From DASXQK01 sp963757155 (GTDB taxonomy: Bacteria; Pseudomonadota; Alphaproteobacteria; Dongiales; Dongiaceae), in the NCBI GenBank assembly GCA_963757155.1, contig CAVWQS010000014.1, forward strand, positions 186,001-250,000: 64,000 bases of DNA, in the 5' to 3' direction. The notes under the pieces are model-generated. The model saw only the letters and a list, made by a program, of their open reading frames with translations, did no database searches and had not been told where the DNA came from. Of this stretch, positions 30,624 to 40,087 are shown in pieces (position 1 is the first letter of the stretch; the number at the start of each line of letters is the position of its first letter). The position numbers were made by a program, and so were the translations under genes.

Positions 30624-31388
30624 TTGAGCCGGCGCGACGGAAGCGTCGAGAAGCTGTCGCAGCTGCTGCTCAGCGGGCGATACCCCGCCCAGAGCCGCCT
30701 GCCGCCCGAACGCGAGCTGGCGGGCCTGCTGGGCGTCAGCCGCAGCGGCTTGCGCGAAGGGCTGGAGATCCTCGAGGCCGAGGGCCGGATCTGGCGCCAT
30801 GTCGGCAAGGGGACCTTCGTCGGCCCGCGTCCGATCCAGGCTGCCACCGGTCTCGATCTGGTCAGCGCCATGACCAGCCCCGAGGAGGTGCTGGAGGTCC
30901 GCCTGCTGTTCGAGCCGCTGATCGCGCGGCTGGCGGCGACCCGCGCCACGGCCCCGGAGATCGAGAATATCGAGCGCCTGCTGGAGAAGAGCGACGGCGC
31001 GCGGGACGCCAAGACCTGGGAGCTGTGGGACGGCACGCTGCACCGGGCGGTGGCCCAGGCGGCGCACAACAAGCTTCTGCTGGCGATCTTCGATGGCTTC
31101 AATGCCATGCGCAGCCAGGCGGCCTGGAGCCGGCTGCGCGTGGCGGCCTTGAGTGCGGAGCGCCTTGCCGTCTATCGTCGCCAGCATCGCGCCTATGTCG
31201 GCGCCATCGCCGCCCGCGATCCCGCTCGGGCCGAGACGACCATGCGGCTGCATATCGAGACGGTGAAGAATAATCTGCTGGGGCTGGAGCGCGACGATCG
31301 GGTGAAGCCTGGCGCCAAGCCCGGGCCCGCCGTCAAGCCTGGGCCATCCACGAAGACGAAACGAGGGGAGTCGACCATTGCCGGTTGA
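30624..31388 (+). CDS. GntR-family transcriptional regulator, FadR/FCD subfamily
   Basis: Ligand-responsive repressor of about 254 aa. The N-terminal winged helix is SQLLLSGRYPAQSRLPPERELAGLLGVSRSGLREGLEILEAEG. The C-terminal FCD domain carries the metal-ligand pattern (ELWDGTLHRAVAQAAHN ... HRAYVGAIAARDPARAETTMRLHIE). No ATG is well placed; TTG at 30624 (LSRRDGSVEKL) gives the usual short lead-in, though the frame is open back to 30456. It diverges from the ABC transporter and is followed by an acyl-CoA ligase whose start overlaps its end by 11 bases. The C-terminus is Lys/Pro-rich. Confidence 0.85.
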   Translation: MSRRDGSVEKLSQLLLSGRYPAQSRLPPERELAGLLGVSRSGLREGLEILEAEGRIWRHVGKGTFVGPRPIQAATGLDLVSAMTSPEEVLEVRLLFEPLIARLAATRATAPEIENIERLLEKSDGARDAKTWELWDGTLHRAVAQAAHNKLLLAIFDGFNAMRSQAAWSRLRVAALSAERLAVYRRQHRAYVGAIAARDPARAETTMRLHIETVKNNLLGLERDDRVKPGAKPGPAVKPGPSTKTKRGESTIAG

Positions 31389-32914
31389 AGGAACGATCAG
31401 AAGCTTGCTCGCCAGCGGCGATCCCAGCGGGATCGCGATCACCGCCCCGGAGCGCCGCCCCCTCAGCCGGCGCGCGCTGGCGGCCCAGATGGATGTGACG
31501 ATTGCCAGTCTCCGGGCGCTCGGCATCGGCCGCCAGGATCGCGTGGCCATGGTGCTGCCCAACGGGCCGGAGATGGCGGCGCTGTTTCTCGGCATCGCCG
31601 CCGGCGCCGCCGCGGCCCCCCTCAATGCCGCGTATCGCGAGGAGGAGTTCGACTTCTATCTGTCGGATATCGAGGCGAAGCTGCTGCTGATCGAGGCCGG
31701 GATGGAATCGCCGGCCCGGGCCGTGGCGGCCCGCCGCGGCATCCCCATCGTCGACGTGGCGCCGGATCTCTCGGCGCCGGCCGGCAGCTACCGCCTGCGC
31801 CGCGCCGGAGAGCCGGTTGCGGCCGGCAAGCTCGGCACCGGCGAGTTCGGCGGGCCGCAGGATGTGGCCCTGGTGCTGCATACCTCCGGCACCACCTCGC
31901 GGCCCAAGATCGTGCCCCTGAGCCATGCCAATCTGACGGCCTCGGCGCGAAACATCGGCCGGACGCTGGGCCTCGAGCCTTCCGACCGCTGCCTCGTAAT
32001 CATGCCGCTGTTCCATATCCATGGGCTGGTGGGGGCGCTGCTCTCCTCCATCGCCGCGGGCGCCAGCCTCTTCTGCCCGCCGGGGTTCAATGCGCTGAAG
32101 TTCTTCGGCTGGCTCGATGAAGTCGGAGGCGACCTGGTACACGGCCGTGCCGACCATGCATCAGACCATCCTCGCCCGGGCCGAGCGCAATCGCGAGGTG
32201 ATCGCCCGGCGGCCCTTGCGCTTCATCCGCTCCTCCTCGGCCTCCTTGCCGCCCCAGATCATGCAGGCGCTGGAGGCGGCCTTCGCCTGTCCGGTCATCG
32301 AATCCTATGGGATGACCGAGGCCGCCCATCAGATGGCGAGCAATCCCCTGCCGCCCGCCGCGCGCAAGCCCGGCACGGTGGGGGTGAGCGCCGGGCCGGA
32401 GGTGGCGATCCAAGGGCCTGACGGCGGCCTGCTGCCGCACGGCCAAGCGGGGGAGATCGTGATCCGCGGCCGGAACGTGACGACCGGCTATGCCAATAAC
32501 CCCAGCGCCAATGCCGAGGCCTATCGGAACGGCTGGTTCCGCACCGGCGATCTGGGCTTCCTCGATGCCGAGGGCTATCTCACCATCAGCGGCCGGCTGA
32601 AGGAGATCATCAACCGCGGCGGGGAGAAGATCACGCCGCGGGAGATCGACGAGGTGCTGATGGATCACCCGGCCATCGCCCAGGCGCTGGCCTTCGCCAT
32701 GCCCCATGACAAGCTGGGCGAGGAGGTGGCCGCCGCGGTGGTGCTGCGCGAGGGCGTCAGCGCCACCGAGCGCGAGCTGCGGGATTTCGTCGCCGGCCGG
32801 CTGGCGGATTTCAAGGTGCCGCGCCGGATCGTGGTTCTGGCCGAGATCCCCAAGGGCCCCACCGGCAAGCTGCAGCGCATCGGCCTCGCCCAGCGCCTCG
32901 GCCTCACGGGATGA
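31378..32914 (+). CDS. Acyl-CoA synthetase resembling oxalate-CoA ligase (Pcs60/AAE3 group), one frameshift
   Basis: ANL-superfamily ligase that activates a carboxylate as acyl-AMP and then as CoA thioester. The P-loop is LHTSGTTSRPKIVPLSH and the A5 motif is ESYGMTEAAHQM. A7-A8 are WFRTGDLGFLDAEGYLTISGRLKEIINRGGEKI, and the catalytic Lys is in GPTGKLQRIGL. The stretch CPPGFNALKFFGWLDEVEATWYTAVPTMHQ is close to oxalyl-CoA synthetases. An extra G near 32128 (LDEV/EATWYTAV) breaks the frame; repaired length is 511 aa. The TTG start lies behind AGGGGAG inside the end of the GntR gene. Substrate is uncertain: oxalate or another short acid. Confidence 0.82.
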
Positions 32915-33889
32915 GGATCTGCATCTATGGCGCCGGGGCCATCGGCGGGCTGATCGGCGCCCGGCTGGCCCAGGCGGGCGAGGATGTGACCCTGATCGCG
33001 CGGGGGCCGCATCTGGCGGCCATGCGCGAGCACGGCTTGCGCCTCCTGGCCGACGACAAGGAGGCGACCCTCCGGCCCAAGATGGCGGCGACCGCCGCCG
33101 AGGCGGGCGAGCAGGATTATGTCATCGTGGCCCTCAAGGCCTCGGCCGTGGCCGGCGCCGTCGAGGCGATGCAGCCGCTGCTCGGTCCCGAGGACGGCGG
33201 TGGTCATGGCGGTGAACGGCCTGCCCTGGTGGTATTTCCATGGGCTCGAGGGACCCTGGCGCGACCGGCGGCTCAAGAGCCTCGATCCCGAGGACAAGCA
33301 ATGGCAGGGCATCGGCCCGGCGCGGGTCATCGGCTGCGTCGTCTATCCCGCGGCGGAGGTCGTGGAGCCCGGCGTGATCCGCCATATCTCGGGCGACCGC
33401 TTCAGCCTCGGCGAGCCCGACGGCAGCCGCTCGCCCCGGGTCGAGGCGCTGAGCAAGGCCTTCATCCGCGCCGGCTTCAAGGCACCGGTCAAGACCGACA
33501 TCCGCACCGAGATCTGGGTCAAGCTCTGGGGCAATGTCGCCTTCAACCCCATCAGCGCGCTCACCGGCGGCACCCTGCGCCAGATCTGCACCGATCCCAC
33601 CACCCGGGCGCTGGCGCGCCGCGTCATGGGCGAGGCCGAGGCCATCGCCGCCGAATTCGGGATCACCATGCCCATCGATGTCGAGCGCCGGATCGAGGGC
33701 GCTGCGGGCGTGGGCGATCACAAGACCTCGATGCTCCAGGATTTCGAGCGCGGCCGGCCCATCGAGCTCGACGCCATCGTCGGTGCGGTGGCCGAGCTCG
33801 GCCGCCTCGTCGATCTGCCGACCCCCGCCATCGATGCCGTCTTCGCTTTGACGCGCCAGCGCGCTTTGCTGCTTGGTCTCTATCCCTGA
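32911..33889 (+). CDS. Ketopantoate reductase-like (ApbA/PanE) oxidoreductase, one frameshift
   Basis: NADPH-dependent 2-dehydropantoate 2-reductase fold of about 325 aa. The dinucleotide motif is ICIYGAGAIGGLIGARL. The helical C-terminal domain has the catalytic Lys region IWVKLWGNVAFNPISALTGG. An extra G near 33195 (GPED/AVVMAVNGLPWWYF) breaks the frame. The start overlaps the ligase stop (ATGA). Divergent paralogs of PanE commonly sit in catabolic clusters and reduce other 2-oxo acids; the operon position beside a ligase and a GGT-like enzyme suggests such a role rather than pantothenate synthesis. Confidence 0.82.
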
Positions 33890-33913
33890 TTTGCCCTTAG
33901 AAAGTTGATCCCC

Positions 33914-35500
33914 ATGCGCGATTTCCAGCTTCCCGGCCGCTCGCCCATCCGCGTCACCGAGGCCGCGGCGGCCACCTCCCAGCCTCTCGCCACCCTCACC
34001 GCCATCGAGACCCTGCGCCGCGGCGGCAATGCCATCGATGCCGCCGTCGCGGCGGCGGCGGTGCTCGCCGTGGTCGAGCCGGAGTCGACGGGGATCGGCG
34101 GCGATGGATTCATGCTCTATGCCCCGGGCGGGGGATCAAAGGTGATCGCCTTCAACGGCTCGGGCCATTCGCCCAAGGCCGCGACGACCGACTGGTATCT
34201 CGAGCGGGGATTCACCGAGATTCCGATGTACGGGCCCCATGCCGTCACCGTCCCCGGTCTCGTCGATGCCTGGGCGCGGATCACCGCCGATCACGGCACC
34301 CGCGGGCTGGACGAGCTGCTGCAGCCTGCCATCCACTATGCCGAGGAAGGCTTCGTGGTGCATGACCGCGTCGCCTTCGACTGGGCGCGCGCCGCCGAGC
34401 GCCTGGCCCGCGATCCCAATGCCGCGCGCATCCTGCTGCCCCAGGGCCGCGCACCCCGGGCCGGCGAGCGGTTCCGCCAGCCGGAGCTGGCCCAGACCTT
34501 GCGCACCATCGCGGCCAAGGGGCGCGACGGCTTCTATCACGGCCCGATCGCCGAGGAGATGGTGAGCTACCTCAACAGCCTTGGCGGCCTCCATACCCTC
34601 GATGATTTCGCCGAGCTCAACGGCGCTTATGTCCAGCCGATCCATGGCCGCTACCGCGGCGTCGATGTCTATCAGATGCCGCCGAACAATCAGGGGCTGA
34701 CGGCGCTGCTCATGCTCAACATCCTGTCGGGTTTCAGCTTCGTCGGCCTGGGCGCCTTCGAGGCCGAGCGCCTTCATCTGCTGATCGAGGCGGCGCGGCT
34801 GGCCTATCGCGACCGCAATGCCCTGATCGCCGATCCCGACCATGTCGATGTGCCGGTGGATGTCCTGCTCTCCATGGATTATGCCGACAAGCTGCGGGCC
34901 AAGATCGATCCGGCCCGCGCCATGACCAATCTGCCCGCCCCGCTGCTCAAGCCTTCGGACACGATCTATCTCACGGTCGTCGATCGCGACCGCAATGCCG
35001 TCAGCTTCATCAACTCGGTCTATCATTCTTTCGGCAGCGGGATCGTCACCGCCAAGAGCGGCATCTGGCTGCAGAACCGCGGCGCCAGCTTCCGCCTGGA
35101 TCCCAAGCACCCCAATGCGATGGCGCCGCGCAAGCGGCCGATGCACACGATCATGCCGGGCATGGCGCTGCGCGACGGAAAGGCGATGATGCCCTTCGGC
35201 GTCATGGGCGGCGATTACCAGCCCTTCGGCCATGTGCAGCTGCTGACCAACATGCTCGACTACGCCATGGATCCCCAGGCCGCCCTCGACGGGCCGCGCG
35301 TCTTCCCCGATCAAGGCGTGATCGAGCTGGAGCGTGGCATTGCGCGCAAGACCGCCACGGCGCTCCGGGCCAAGGGGCATCGCTGCGTCACGGCGGAGGA
35401 GCCCCATGGCGGCGGCCAGGCGATCCTGATCGATTGGCAGGCCGGCACGCTGACGGCGGGGTCCGAGCCGCGCAAGGATGGCTGCGCGCTCGGTTACTAA
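33914..35500 (+). CDS. Gamma-glutamyltransferase family protein (Ntn hydrolase)
   Basis: 528-aa member of the GGT family, self-processing N-terminal nucleophile hydrolases that act on gamma-glutamyl amides or related substrates. Family signatures: GGNAIDAAVAAAAVLAVVEPESTGIGGDGFML near the start. The new N-terminus after cleavage is at the Thr in KPSDTIYLTVVDRDRN, followed by SFGSGI and GIWLQNRGASF. The substrate motif PRKRPMHTIMPGM corresponds to the small-subunit region. No signal peptide is seen, so the enzyme is probably cytoplasmic, unlike classical periplasmic GGT. An ATG at 33914 is preferred to TTG at 33905. It follows the reductase by 24 bases. Confidence 0.86.
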   Translation: MRDFQLPGRSPIRVTEAAAATSQPLATLTAIETLRRGGNAIDAAVAAAAVLAVVEPESTGIGGDGFMLYAPGGGSKVIAFNGSGHSPKAATTDWYLERGFTEIPMYGPHAVTVPGLVDAWARITADHGTRGLDELLQPAIHYAEEGFVVHDRVAFDWARAAERLARDPNAARILLPQGRAPRAGERFRQPELAQTLRTIAAKGRDGFYHGPIAEEMVSYLNSLGGLHTLDDFAELNGAYVQPIHGRYRGVDVYQMPPNNQGLTALLMLNILSGFSFVGLGAFEAERLHLLIEAARLAYRDRNALIADPDHVDVPVDVLLSMDYADKLRAKIDPARAMTNLPAPLLKPSDTIYLTVVDRDRNAVSFINSVYHSFGSGIVTAKSGIWLQNRGASFRLDPKHPNAMAPRKRPMHTIMPGMALRDGKAMMPFGVMGGDYQPFGHVQLLTNMLDYAMDPQAALDGPRVFPDQGVIELERGIARKTATALRAKGHRCVTAEEPHGGGQAILIDWQAGTLTAGSEPRKDGCALGY

Positions 35501-35517
35501 AGCCACTACGGAGAGCG

Positions 35518-36691
35518 ATGCGCACCCAGGTCGCAATCATCGGCGCCGGTCCGGCAGGCCTGCTCCTCTCGCAGCTTCTCCATCTTTCGGGCATCGAATC
35601 CGTCGTCCTGGAGGCCCGCAGCCGGCAACATGTCGAGGGACGCATCCGCGCCGGCATATTGGAGCCCTCGACGGTGGAGCTGCTGCGTGAGGCGGGGGCT
35701 CATGCCAGGCTCGATCGCGAGGGCCTCCGGCATCATGGCATCGAGATCGCGGTGGAGGGCCTGCGCCATCGCATTCCCTTGAGCGAACTCACCGGCGGGC
35801 GATGCGTCACGGCCTATGGCCAGACCAAGGTGGTCCAGGATTTGATCGCGCTCCACCTTGCCCGCGGCGGCGACATCCGCTTCGAGACGCCGGCGCTAGC
35901 GCCTCGCGGATATCGCGAGCGATGGGCCGAAGGTCGTCTTCCAGGCGGACGGGCGGGAGCAGGAGCTCCACTGCGAATTCATCGCGGGCTGTGACGGCTT
36001 CCACGGCATCGCCCGCGCGGGCATTCCCGAAGCGGTCCGTCAGATCCGGGAACGGCTCTATCCCTTCGCCTGGCTCGGGGTTCTGGTCGAGGCGAGCCCC
36101 GTCGGGAAGGAGCTTGTCTATGCCCGTCATAGCCGCGGCTTCGCGCTGTTCAGCCTGCGTTCGCCGAGCCTGGCGCGGAACTACATCCAATGCCCGCCGG
36201 ATGAAGACCTCGCCCGTTGGCCCGACGAGCGCATCTTCGAGGAGATGCGCCGGCGGCTGGAAGATCCGGATGGGCGGCTGGTCCGGAGCGGCCGAGTCCT
36301 CGACAAATCCCTGACGCCCATGCGCAGCTTCGTGATCGAGCCGATGCAATACGGCCGGCTCTTCCTCGCCGGCGATGCGGCGCATATCGTGACACCCACC
36401 GGCGCCAAGGGTCTCAACCTTGCGGTCGCCGATGTCCGGCTTCTGTCTCAGGCGCTGATCGAATTCTACCGCCGCGGTGCGACGGCGCTGCTGGAGAGTT
36501 ATTCCACCAGAGCGCTCGCCCGGGTCTGGAAGGCGCAGCGCTTCTCCTGGTGGATGACCTCGATGCTGCACAAATTCCCGGACGAGAGCACCTTCGAGGC
36601 CCGGATCCACCGCGCCGAGCTCGACTACCTCCTCGCCTCCCGCGCCGCCACGACCACCCTGGCCGAGAACTATGTGGGGCTGCCGTTTTGA
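35518..36691 (+). CDS. pobA: 4-hydroxybenzoate 3-monooxygenase, one frameshift
   Basis: Flavoprotein that hydroxylates 4-hydroxybenzoate to protocatechuate with NADPH and O2. FAD motifs: QVAIIGAGPAGLLLSQLL at the N-terminus, GCDGFHGIARAGIP in the middle, and RLFLAGDAAHIVTPTGAKGLNLAV near residue 290. One extra base near 35910 (LAPR/DIASDGPKVVF) splits it; repaired length is 390 aa, the usual PobA size. The ATG at 35518 is preceded by GGAGAG. Its product is the substrate of PcaHG encoded 4-5 kb away, so the window covers two steps of one pathway. No pobR-type regulator is adjacent. Confidence 0.92.
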
Positions 36692-36719
36692 GCTGGGAGG
36701 CAGCCCTCCCTAGCCGACA

Positions 36720-37532
36720 TCAGGTTTTGGTCTTAGGGGCGGTCAGCGCAACGGATGCCTCCGTCGTCAGCAAGAGGAAGGTGAACGTCTCCTGCAGGTA
36801 AAGCCGGACGGTCTTGTCGTCATGGCTGAGGTAGCCGATCGACACATCCTGACCGAGATGCAGGCCGAAATCGCCGCCGCGGGTGGTGAGGACGAAGGCG
36901 CCGGAAATCGCCGGCGCCCAGATGATCTTTCCCTCCACGAGGCGCTTGATATGCTCCAGGACGGGATAGCCATGGTCGCTGGTCTCGCTCAACCCCGTAT
37001 AGGCATCGGCGCTCAGCAACACGGAATAGGGACCATTGACGCCGACGAGGCGCAGTTGACTGAGGGCCTGGGCGATGGCGTCGGGATAAGCACGTATGTC
37101 GGCCGGAAGGGGCTTCACCGGATTGCTGGTTCCCTCGCGGAGGCCGGTGATGCCGGCGGCGCCGTAGCCTTCGAAGATCGCCCGGTCTTCGGCAAAGGCC
37201 AGAAGCCGTGCCGCATCCTTCGCGGGCTGCCAATCCGAATCATCGGCGCCGCGCTCCACATCGTCGATCTGTTCGCGGTCGAGGTCGAAGGGGACCCGAA
37301 GCTCGACCAGCGCATTGACCTCACGCTGTCGCGCCAGAATTCCGTCGCCCGGCGCCGCGACGGCCCGCAAATGGCCCGTGCCGATGGCGGAGGTGGAAAG
37401 GCCGCCGGGGCCCTCCACATCGACGACGCGCCGGCCGGCGAGATAGCGTTTGAAGGTGCGCGCCGTCTCTTCCTCGATCTGAGACCAGGCCGCGTCGGAT
37501 ATCGGCGCGAGCTCGCGGTGCAGGTTATTCAT
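36720..37532 (-). CDS. Family 1 encapsulin shell protein (linocin M18 / HK97 fold)
   Basis: 270-aa protein that self-assembles into a protein nanocompartment, expected as a T=1 shell of 60 copies for this size. The N-terminus MNNLHRELAPISDAAWSQIEEE is characteristic of encapsulins and lines the cargo-binding inner wall. Further family features are the E-loop region, GTGHLRAVAAPG, and the C-terminal LGQDVSIGYLSHDDKTVRLYLQETFTF. The gene begins inside the stop of the DyP peroxidase gene (ATGA), so shell and cargo are translationally coupled. Although the fold is phage-derived, no other phage gene is near, and this is not a prophage remnant. Confidence 0.93.
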   Translation of the reverse strand: MNNLHRELAPISDAAWSQIEEETARTFKRYLAGRRVVDVEGPGGLSTSAIGTGHLRAVAAPGDGILARQREVNALVELRVPFDLDREQIDDVERGADDSDWQPAKDAARLLAFAEDRAIFEGYGAAGITGLREGTSNPVKPLPADIRAYPDAIAQALSQLRLVGVNGPYSVLLSADAYTGLSETSDHGYPVLEHIKRLVEGKIIWAPAISGAFVLTTRGGDFGLHLGQDVSIGYLSHDDKTVRLYLQETFTFLLLTTEASVALTAPKTKT

Positions 37533-38599
37533 GAGGCAGGGTCTCCTTTGAGGGATCCGATACCCAGCGAACCATCGCCTTTCGCTACCGGTTGTGGCGC
37601 AGGGGCAGGCGGGTCGGAAGGCTCTTGTCCGGCTGGCGGCGGGTCGTCGCCGACGTTTTCCAGGAAGGTCGCCGACGGCACGAAGAACAGATTGCCGGTC
37701 TTCGCGATGCTGAAATCGAGCAGACGGTCGTAGTTGCCGGCGGGACGGCCGACGAACATGTTCTCCAGCATCTGCTCGATCGTTCGGGGCGAACGTGCAT
37801 AGCCGATGAAATAGGTGCCGAACTCCTTCTCCGCAGCATTCCCGAATGGCATGTTGTCGCGGAGGATCTTCACTTCCTTGCCATCCTCGACGATAGTCGT
37901 GAGCGCGCTATGGGCGAAGCTCGGCTTGGCGGCATCGTCGAGCTCGATGTCCGAAAGCTTGGCGCGGCCGATGATGCGCTCCTGCGTCTCGGTGGACAGC
38001 GCATTCCAGCCGGCCAGATCGTGCAGATATTTCTGTACGATGACATAGCTGCTGCCCGCGAAGAGGGCGTCTTCGTCACCGACATAAGCGGCATCGATCG
38101 CCGTCTGCGCCGTCGGATTCTCGGTGCCGTCGACGAATCCCAGAAGATCGCGGTCGTCGAAATAGCGAAACCCATGCACCTCGTCGACCGCTGTAACGAC
38201 GTCGCCGAGCGAAACCATGATCTGCGTCGCCAGCTCGAAGCAGAGGTCCATGCGCTTGGCGCGGATGTGGAAGAGAAGATCGCCCGGCGTCGCGATCGCC
38301 TGCCGCGCACCGGCCTTGATCTCCCGAAAAGGATGCAGCTCCGCCGGCCGCGGATCGCCGAAGAGCCTGTCCCACGCCTCGGAGCCGATTCCCATCACGC
38401 AGGAGAGATTTCCCTCGATATCGCGGAAACCCACCGCCCGCAGCAGCCCCGGGAGGTCGCCGCAAAACGACCGGACGGCCGCACGGCTCGCCTCGCCGGG
38501 GTTGATCGTGACGACGAGAAAGATCGCGGCTCGCGTCAGCGATTGGACGACCGCCTGCGGCGCGGGAGGCAGGCGAGGCTGTGCACCGGATTCGGTCAA
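37529..38599 (-). CDS. Dye-decolorizing peroxidase (DyP, B-type), encapsulin cargo
   Basis: 356-aa haem peroxidase that oxidises dyes, phenolics or Mn(II) with H2O2. The distal motif GFVDGTENP has the catalytic Asp157. His230 (SFAHSALTTI) should be the haem ligand and Arg247 (KILRDNMPFG) the distal Arg. After the fold ends near residue 313, a Pro/Ala-rich linker leads to the cargo-loading peptide DGSLGIGSLKGD (residues 342-353), which docks inside encapsulin shells. The stop overlaps the encapsulin start. Genes nearby handle aromatic acids, so phenolic substrates or oxidative stress are reasonable guesses. Confidence 0.94.
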   Translation of the reverse strand: MTESGAQPRLPPAPQAVVQSLTRAAIFLVVTINPGEASRAAVRSFCGDLPGLLRAVGFRDIEGNLSCVMGIGSEAWDRLFGDPRPAELHPFREIKAGARQAIATPGDLLFHIRAKRMDLCFELATQIMVSLGDVVTAVDEVHGFRYFDDRDLLGFVDGTENPTAQTAIDAAYVGDEDALFAGSSYVIVQKYLHDLAGWNALSTETQERIIGRAKLSDIELDDAAKPSFAHSALTTIVEDGKEVKILRDNMPFGNAAEKEFGTYFIGYARSPRTIEQMLENMFVGRPAGNYDRLLDFSIAKTGNLFFVPSATFLENVGDDPPPAGQEPSDPPAPAPQPVAKGDGSLGIGSLKGDPAS

Positions 38600-38703
38600 G
38601 GAATCTAACTCCGTCGAGGATGCCGTCTTAGGAGGGTATTTGTCAGCCGCCTAACATTGTGGCATCGCGACGAAAAAGACAACTGAGGCTGAAAGCACGC
38701 CCT

Positions 38704-38746
38704 TGACCATTCCAATTGGGGACCCTTCCAATTGGGCCGCTGGTCA
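38704..38746. promoter_or_regulatory. Tandem CCAATTGG palindromes upstream of the DyP-encapsulin operon
   Basis: TTCCAATTGGG occurs at 38710-38720 and again at 38726-38736, a 16-bp period, with outer half-sites TGACCA (38704-38709) and TGGTCA (38741-38746). The array is about 105 bp upstream of the DyP start and touches the stop codon of pcaB. It looks like a cooperative operator; the protein is unknown. Confidence 0.5.
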
Positions 38747-40075
38747 AGATCGCTGCCGGAGCAGCGCGTCCACGGCACGCGCCGCCGCGGCGATCTGGTC
38801 GGCGGGATCAAAGACCTCGCGGAGCGCCTCGGCCGTCAAGGCGGGCAGGTGCCGTGGACGATGGCTTTCGGCGATATCCGCGAGAGGGTGGCCGCTTGCC
38901 ACGGCCTCGCGGCACCAGGCCTCGACCAGGCGATGGGCATCGCTTCGGCCGAGATGCGGGATCATGGCTGCCGTCAGCCGCTCGGCGTAAATCAGCCCCC
39001 GGGTCGCTTCGAGATTGCGCCCCATGGCGGCGGCATCGATCTCGAGTCCCTCGATGGTGTCGAGAACCGCCAGGGTCGCGGCATGGGCATGGCCGAAGAG
39101 CTGGGGCAGCAGCGGCCATTCCGCATGCCAGGCACCGGCGGCCCGCTCCTGCTGCTGCGCGAGGCAGGCGAAGAGCGCGCCGACGAGATGCGGCGTGCGG
39201 GTGGCCGCGGCGACGGCGAAGGTGGTCATCACCGGATTGCGCTTATGGGGCATGGCGCTGGAGCTGCCTTTGCCGGCGGCCGCCGGCTCGCTGAGCTCGG
39301 CCACTTCCGTCTGCATGGCGAGGATGATATCCCCCGCGATCTTGCCCATGAGCCCGGTCAATATGCCGAGCCAGGCACCGATCTCGGCGATGCGGCTGCG
39401 CTCGGTATGCCAGGAGAAGGCGGGGCAGGGGAGGCCCAGATGCGCCGCCAGCTTTTCGGCGATCGCCGGGCCATCCTCGCCGAAGGCCGAGAGCGTGCCC
39501 ACCGGTCCGCCGAACTGCAGCGCCAGGGTATCGCTGGTGAGCGCCGCGAGGCCGGCCGCCGTCCGGTCGAGTCCGGCGAGCCAGCCGGCCAGCTTGAAGC
39601 CGAGGCTGAGGGGGATCGCCTGCTGCAGCAGCGTTCGGCCGATCATCGGGGTCTCCGCCTCGCGCGCCGCGAGAAGAGCCAGGCCGTCGCGAAGACGCTG
39701 GAGATCGCGGCCGAGAATCGCCAGCGCGTCGCGGGCGAGCAGCATGGTGGCGGTGTCGATGACATCCTGGCTGGTGGCGCCGACATGTACCCAGGCCGCA
39801 GCATCGGCATCGCGCCGGGCGACGCGCTCGGTCAGCTGCCGGACGAAGGGGATGGCGGGATTGCCGGCGAGGCGCTGGGCTTCGAAGATCTCATCGGCAT
39901 CGAAGCTCTCGCTGGCGCAGACCTCGGCGATGACCGCCGCGGCGGCCTTCGGCACCACCCCCGCTTCGGCCGAGGCGGCGGCCAAGGCCGCTTCGAAGGC
40001 AGCCATGGCCAGGAGGCGGCTCCGGGGCTGGAACAGCCGGTCCATCTCCTCGGTGCTGGCGGAGGGATCCGGCAT
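38744..40075 (-). CDS. pcaB: 3-carboxy-cis,cis-muconate cycloisomerase
   Basis: 443-aa fumarase/aspartase-superfamily enzyme that converts 3-carboxymuconate to 4-carboxymuconolactone in the protocatechuate branch of the beta-ketoadipate pathway. The superfamily signature GSSAMPHKRNP is near residue 270. Other supports are the start FQPRSRLLAMAAFEAALAAA, VHVGATSQDVIDTA, and the adjacent pcaGH genes. The shorter adenylosuccinate-lyase-like C-terminus fits bacterial PcaB. Last gene of a pcaH-pcaG-pcaB unit; it starts 12 bases after pcaG. Confidence 0.9.
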   Translation of the reverse strand: MPDPSASTEEMDRLFQPRSRLLAMAAFEAALAAASAEAGVVPKAAAAVIAEVCASESFDADEIFEAQRLAGNPAIPFVRQLTERVARRDADAAAWVHVGATSQDVIDTATMLLARDALAILGRDLQRLRDGLALLAAREAETPMIGRTLLQQAIPLSLGFKLAGWLAGLDRTAAGLAALTSDTLALQFGGPVGTLSAFGEDGPAIAEKLAAHLGLPCPAFSWHTERSRIAEIGAWLGILTGLMGKIAGDIILAMQTEVAELSEPAAAGKGSSSAMPHKRNPVMTTFAVAAATRTPHLVGALFACLAQQQERAAGAWHAEWPLLPQLFGHAHAATLAVLDTIEGLEIDAAAMGRNLEATRGLIYAERLTAAMIPHLGRSDAHRLVEAWCREAVASGHPLADIAESHRPRHLPALTAEALREVFDPADQIAAAARAVDALLRQRS

Positions 40076-40087
40076 GGCTTTACCCGA

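Noticed and set aside
36720..37532. Prophage capsid gene
   Set aside because: The HK97-fold protein is a family 1 encapsulin: a DyP cargo gene with a loading peptide overlaps it and no other phage gene is near.
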